NCBI RefSeq assembly: GCF_000975265.2
Contig: NZ_CP083405.1
Coordinates: 2,914,001-2,978,000, forward strand
DNA: 64,000 nt
Direction of reading: 5' to 3'
Source: Mycobacterium lepromatosis
GTDB taxonomy: Bacteria > Actinomycetota > Actinomycetes > Mycobacteriales > Mycobacteriaceae
Of the stretch, positions 63,540 through 64,000 are shown piece by piece; the stretch's first letter is position 1; each line of letters starts with the position of its first letter. Made by a program: the position numbers and the translations under genes. Below the pieces are notes generated by a model, which saw nothing but the letters and a program-made list of their open reading frames with translations, was not told the DNA's origin and did no database searches.

Positions 63540-64000
63540 CAACGCAATCACCCGCGGTAAGCTTGATCGGTGATCAGCGACTCCGGTTACGGGCTGGTCG
63601 CGGCGTGCATCGCTGCTGGCCTGCCGGTGGGGTGTCTACTTGGGTCGACGGCGCTGGCCGCGCTTAACCGTGTCGTAACCGGCCCCAATGCGGTCCGGTA
63701 CTGACACGGTGACGCTGGTTGAGCAGCTTGACCATGTTGGAATCGGTGTCGTTGTGATCGTCCATGTGATTTCCTCAGCAGCTTCTTTTAGGACTTCGGC
63801 TCGGTTTAGTGGTGCACCATCAGCACCGAACATAAGTTAACAATTTATATGGTTTATTTGGTCGCAACGGCACCAAGCCGCATTGGCGAAGCGATTTAGC
63901 CGCTACCGATGAAAGCCAGTTGAACGGGTTCTGTGCCGGCCCCGAATGCCAAGATCGGGGCGCGGTACAGCCTGGCTGTGAGGAACTTGTTTTCAATGGG
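63540..64000. other. Unassigned region at the window edge
   Basis: A short minus-strand open frame (63636-63833; MFGADGAPLNRAEVLKEAAE) has no recognised family. Nothing else is clear. Confidence 0.35.

Overview
The window reads as Mycobacterium leprae, or a strain very close to it. The intact proteins are near-identical in order and sequence to an M. tuberculosis block running from about Rv0861c to Rv0919 (XPB helicase, rpfA, cspB, sepH, serC, fprB, gltA2, prrAB, accD3, echA6). Between them lie long stretches of slowly eroding gene remnants full of stops and frameshifts, and base composition is only moderately GC-rich. That combination of intact mycobacterial core genes in a sea of recognisable pseudogenes is the signature of the leprosy bacillus. 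All homology statements come from recalled family sequences; no search was run.

Layout. 1-1247: decayed thiolase. 1248-5220: XPB-type helicase and its WYL-like partner, the latter broken near its 3' end by a 19-bp tandem duplication. 5340-9640: molybdopterin-cofactor genes moaC2, mog, moaE2, moaD2 and moaA2, all dead. They surround an intact rpfA with a c-di-AMP-type riboswitch leader. 9797-10207: cspB. 10208-15950: remnants of a hydrolase, fadE10, an amino-acid permease and an omega-type glutathione transferase. 15956-24608 is mostly intact: a DUF2771 exported protein, an MFS carrier, a DUF3027 protein, a DUF2530 membrane protein, a MarR regulator, SepH, SerC and an AurF-like di-iron protein. 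Remnants of a SpoU methylase and a membrane protein are mixed in. 24628-30484: fprB, dead citA, pdxH and gltA2. 30485-35850: dead PE/PPE pair, dead FAD oxidoreductase, dead arfABC. 35850-37909: prrA-prrB. 37910-41018: dead ketosteroid-dehydrogenase-like and TetR genes. 41019-43270: divergent accD3 and echA6 sharing a 26-bp promoter. 43280-49196: dead Rv0906, Rv0907, ctpE and Rv0911 around an intact Rv0909/Rv0910 toxin-antitoxin-like pair. 49292-49726: small membrane protein. 49730-55560: dead carotenoid oxygenase, thiolase, PPE, and a TacA/TacT antitoxin-toxin pair with an internal inversion. 55888-55960: tRNA-Arg(CCT). 57839-60493: two 379-bp inverted copies flanking 1.9 kb. 60466-63500: dead archease, rtcB and esterase genes.

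The functional genes cover DNA repair, resuscitation and cell-wall remodelling (RpfA), RNA chaperoning, division control (SepH), serine, vitamin B6 and TCA-cycle metabolism, redox (FprB with a possible di-iron partner), fatty-acyl supply (AccD3, EchA6) and essential two-component signalling (PrrAB). The most unusual signal is structural. Three separate inverted repeats (22, 35 and 379 bp) lie inside former genes and look like footprints of template switching or inversion. One of them appears to have flipped a phosphoribosyltransferase-hydrolase gene away from its archease-RtcB neighbours.
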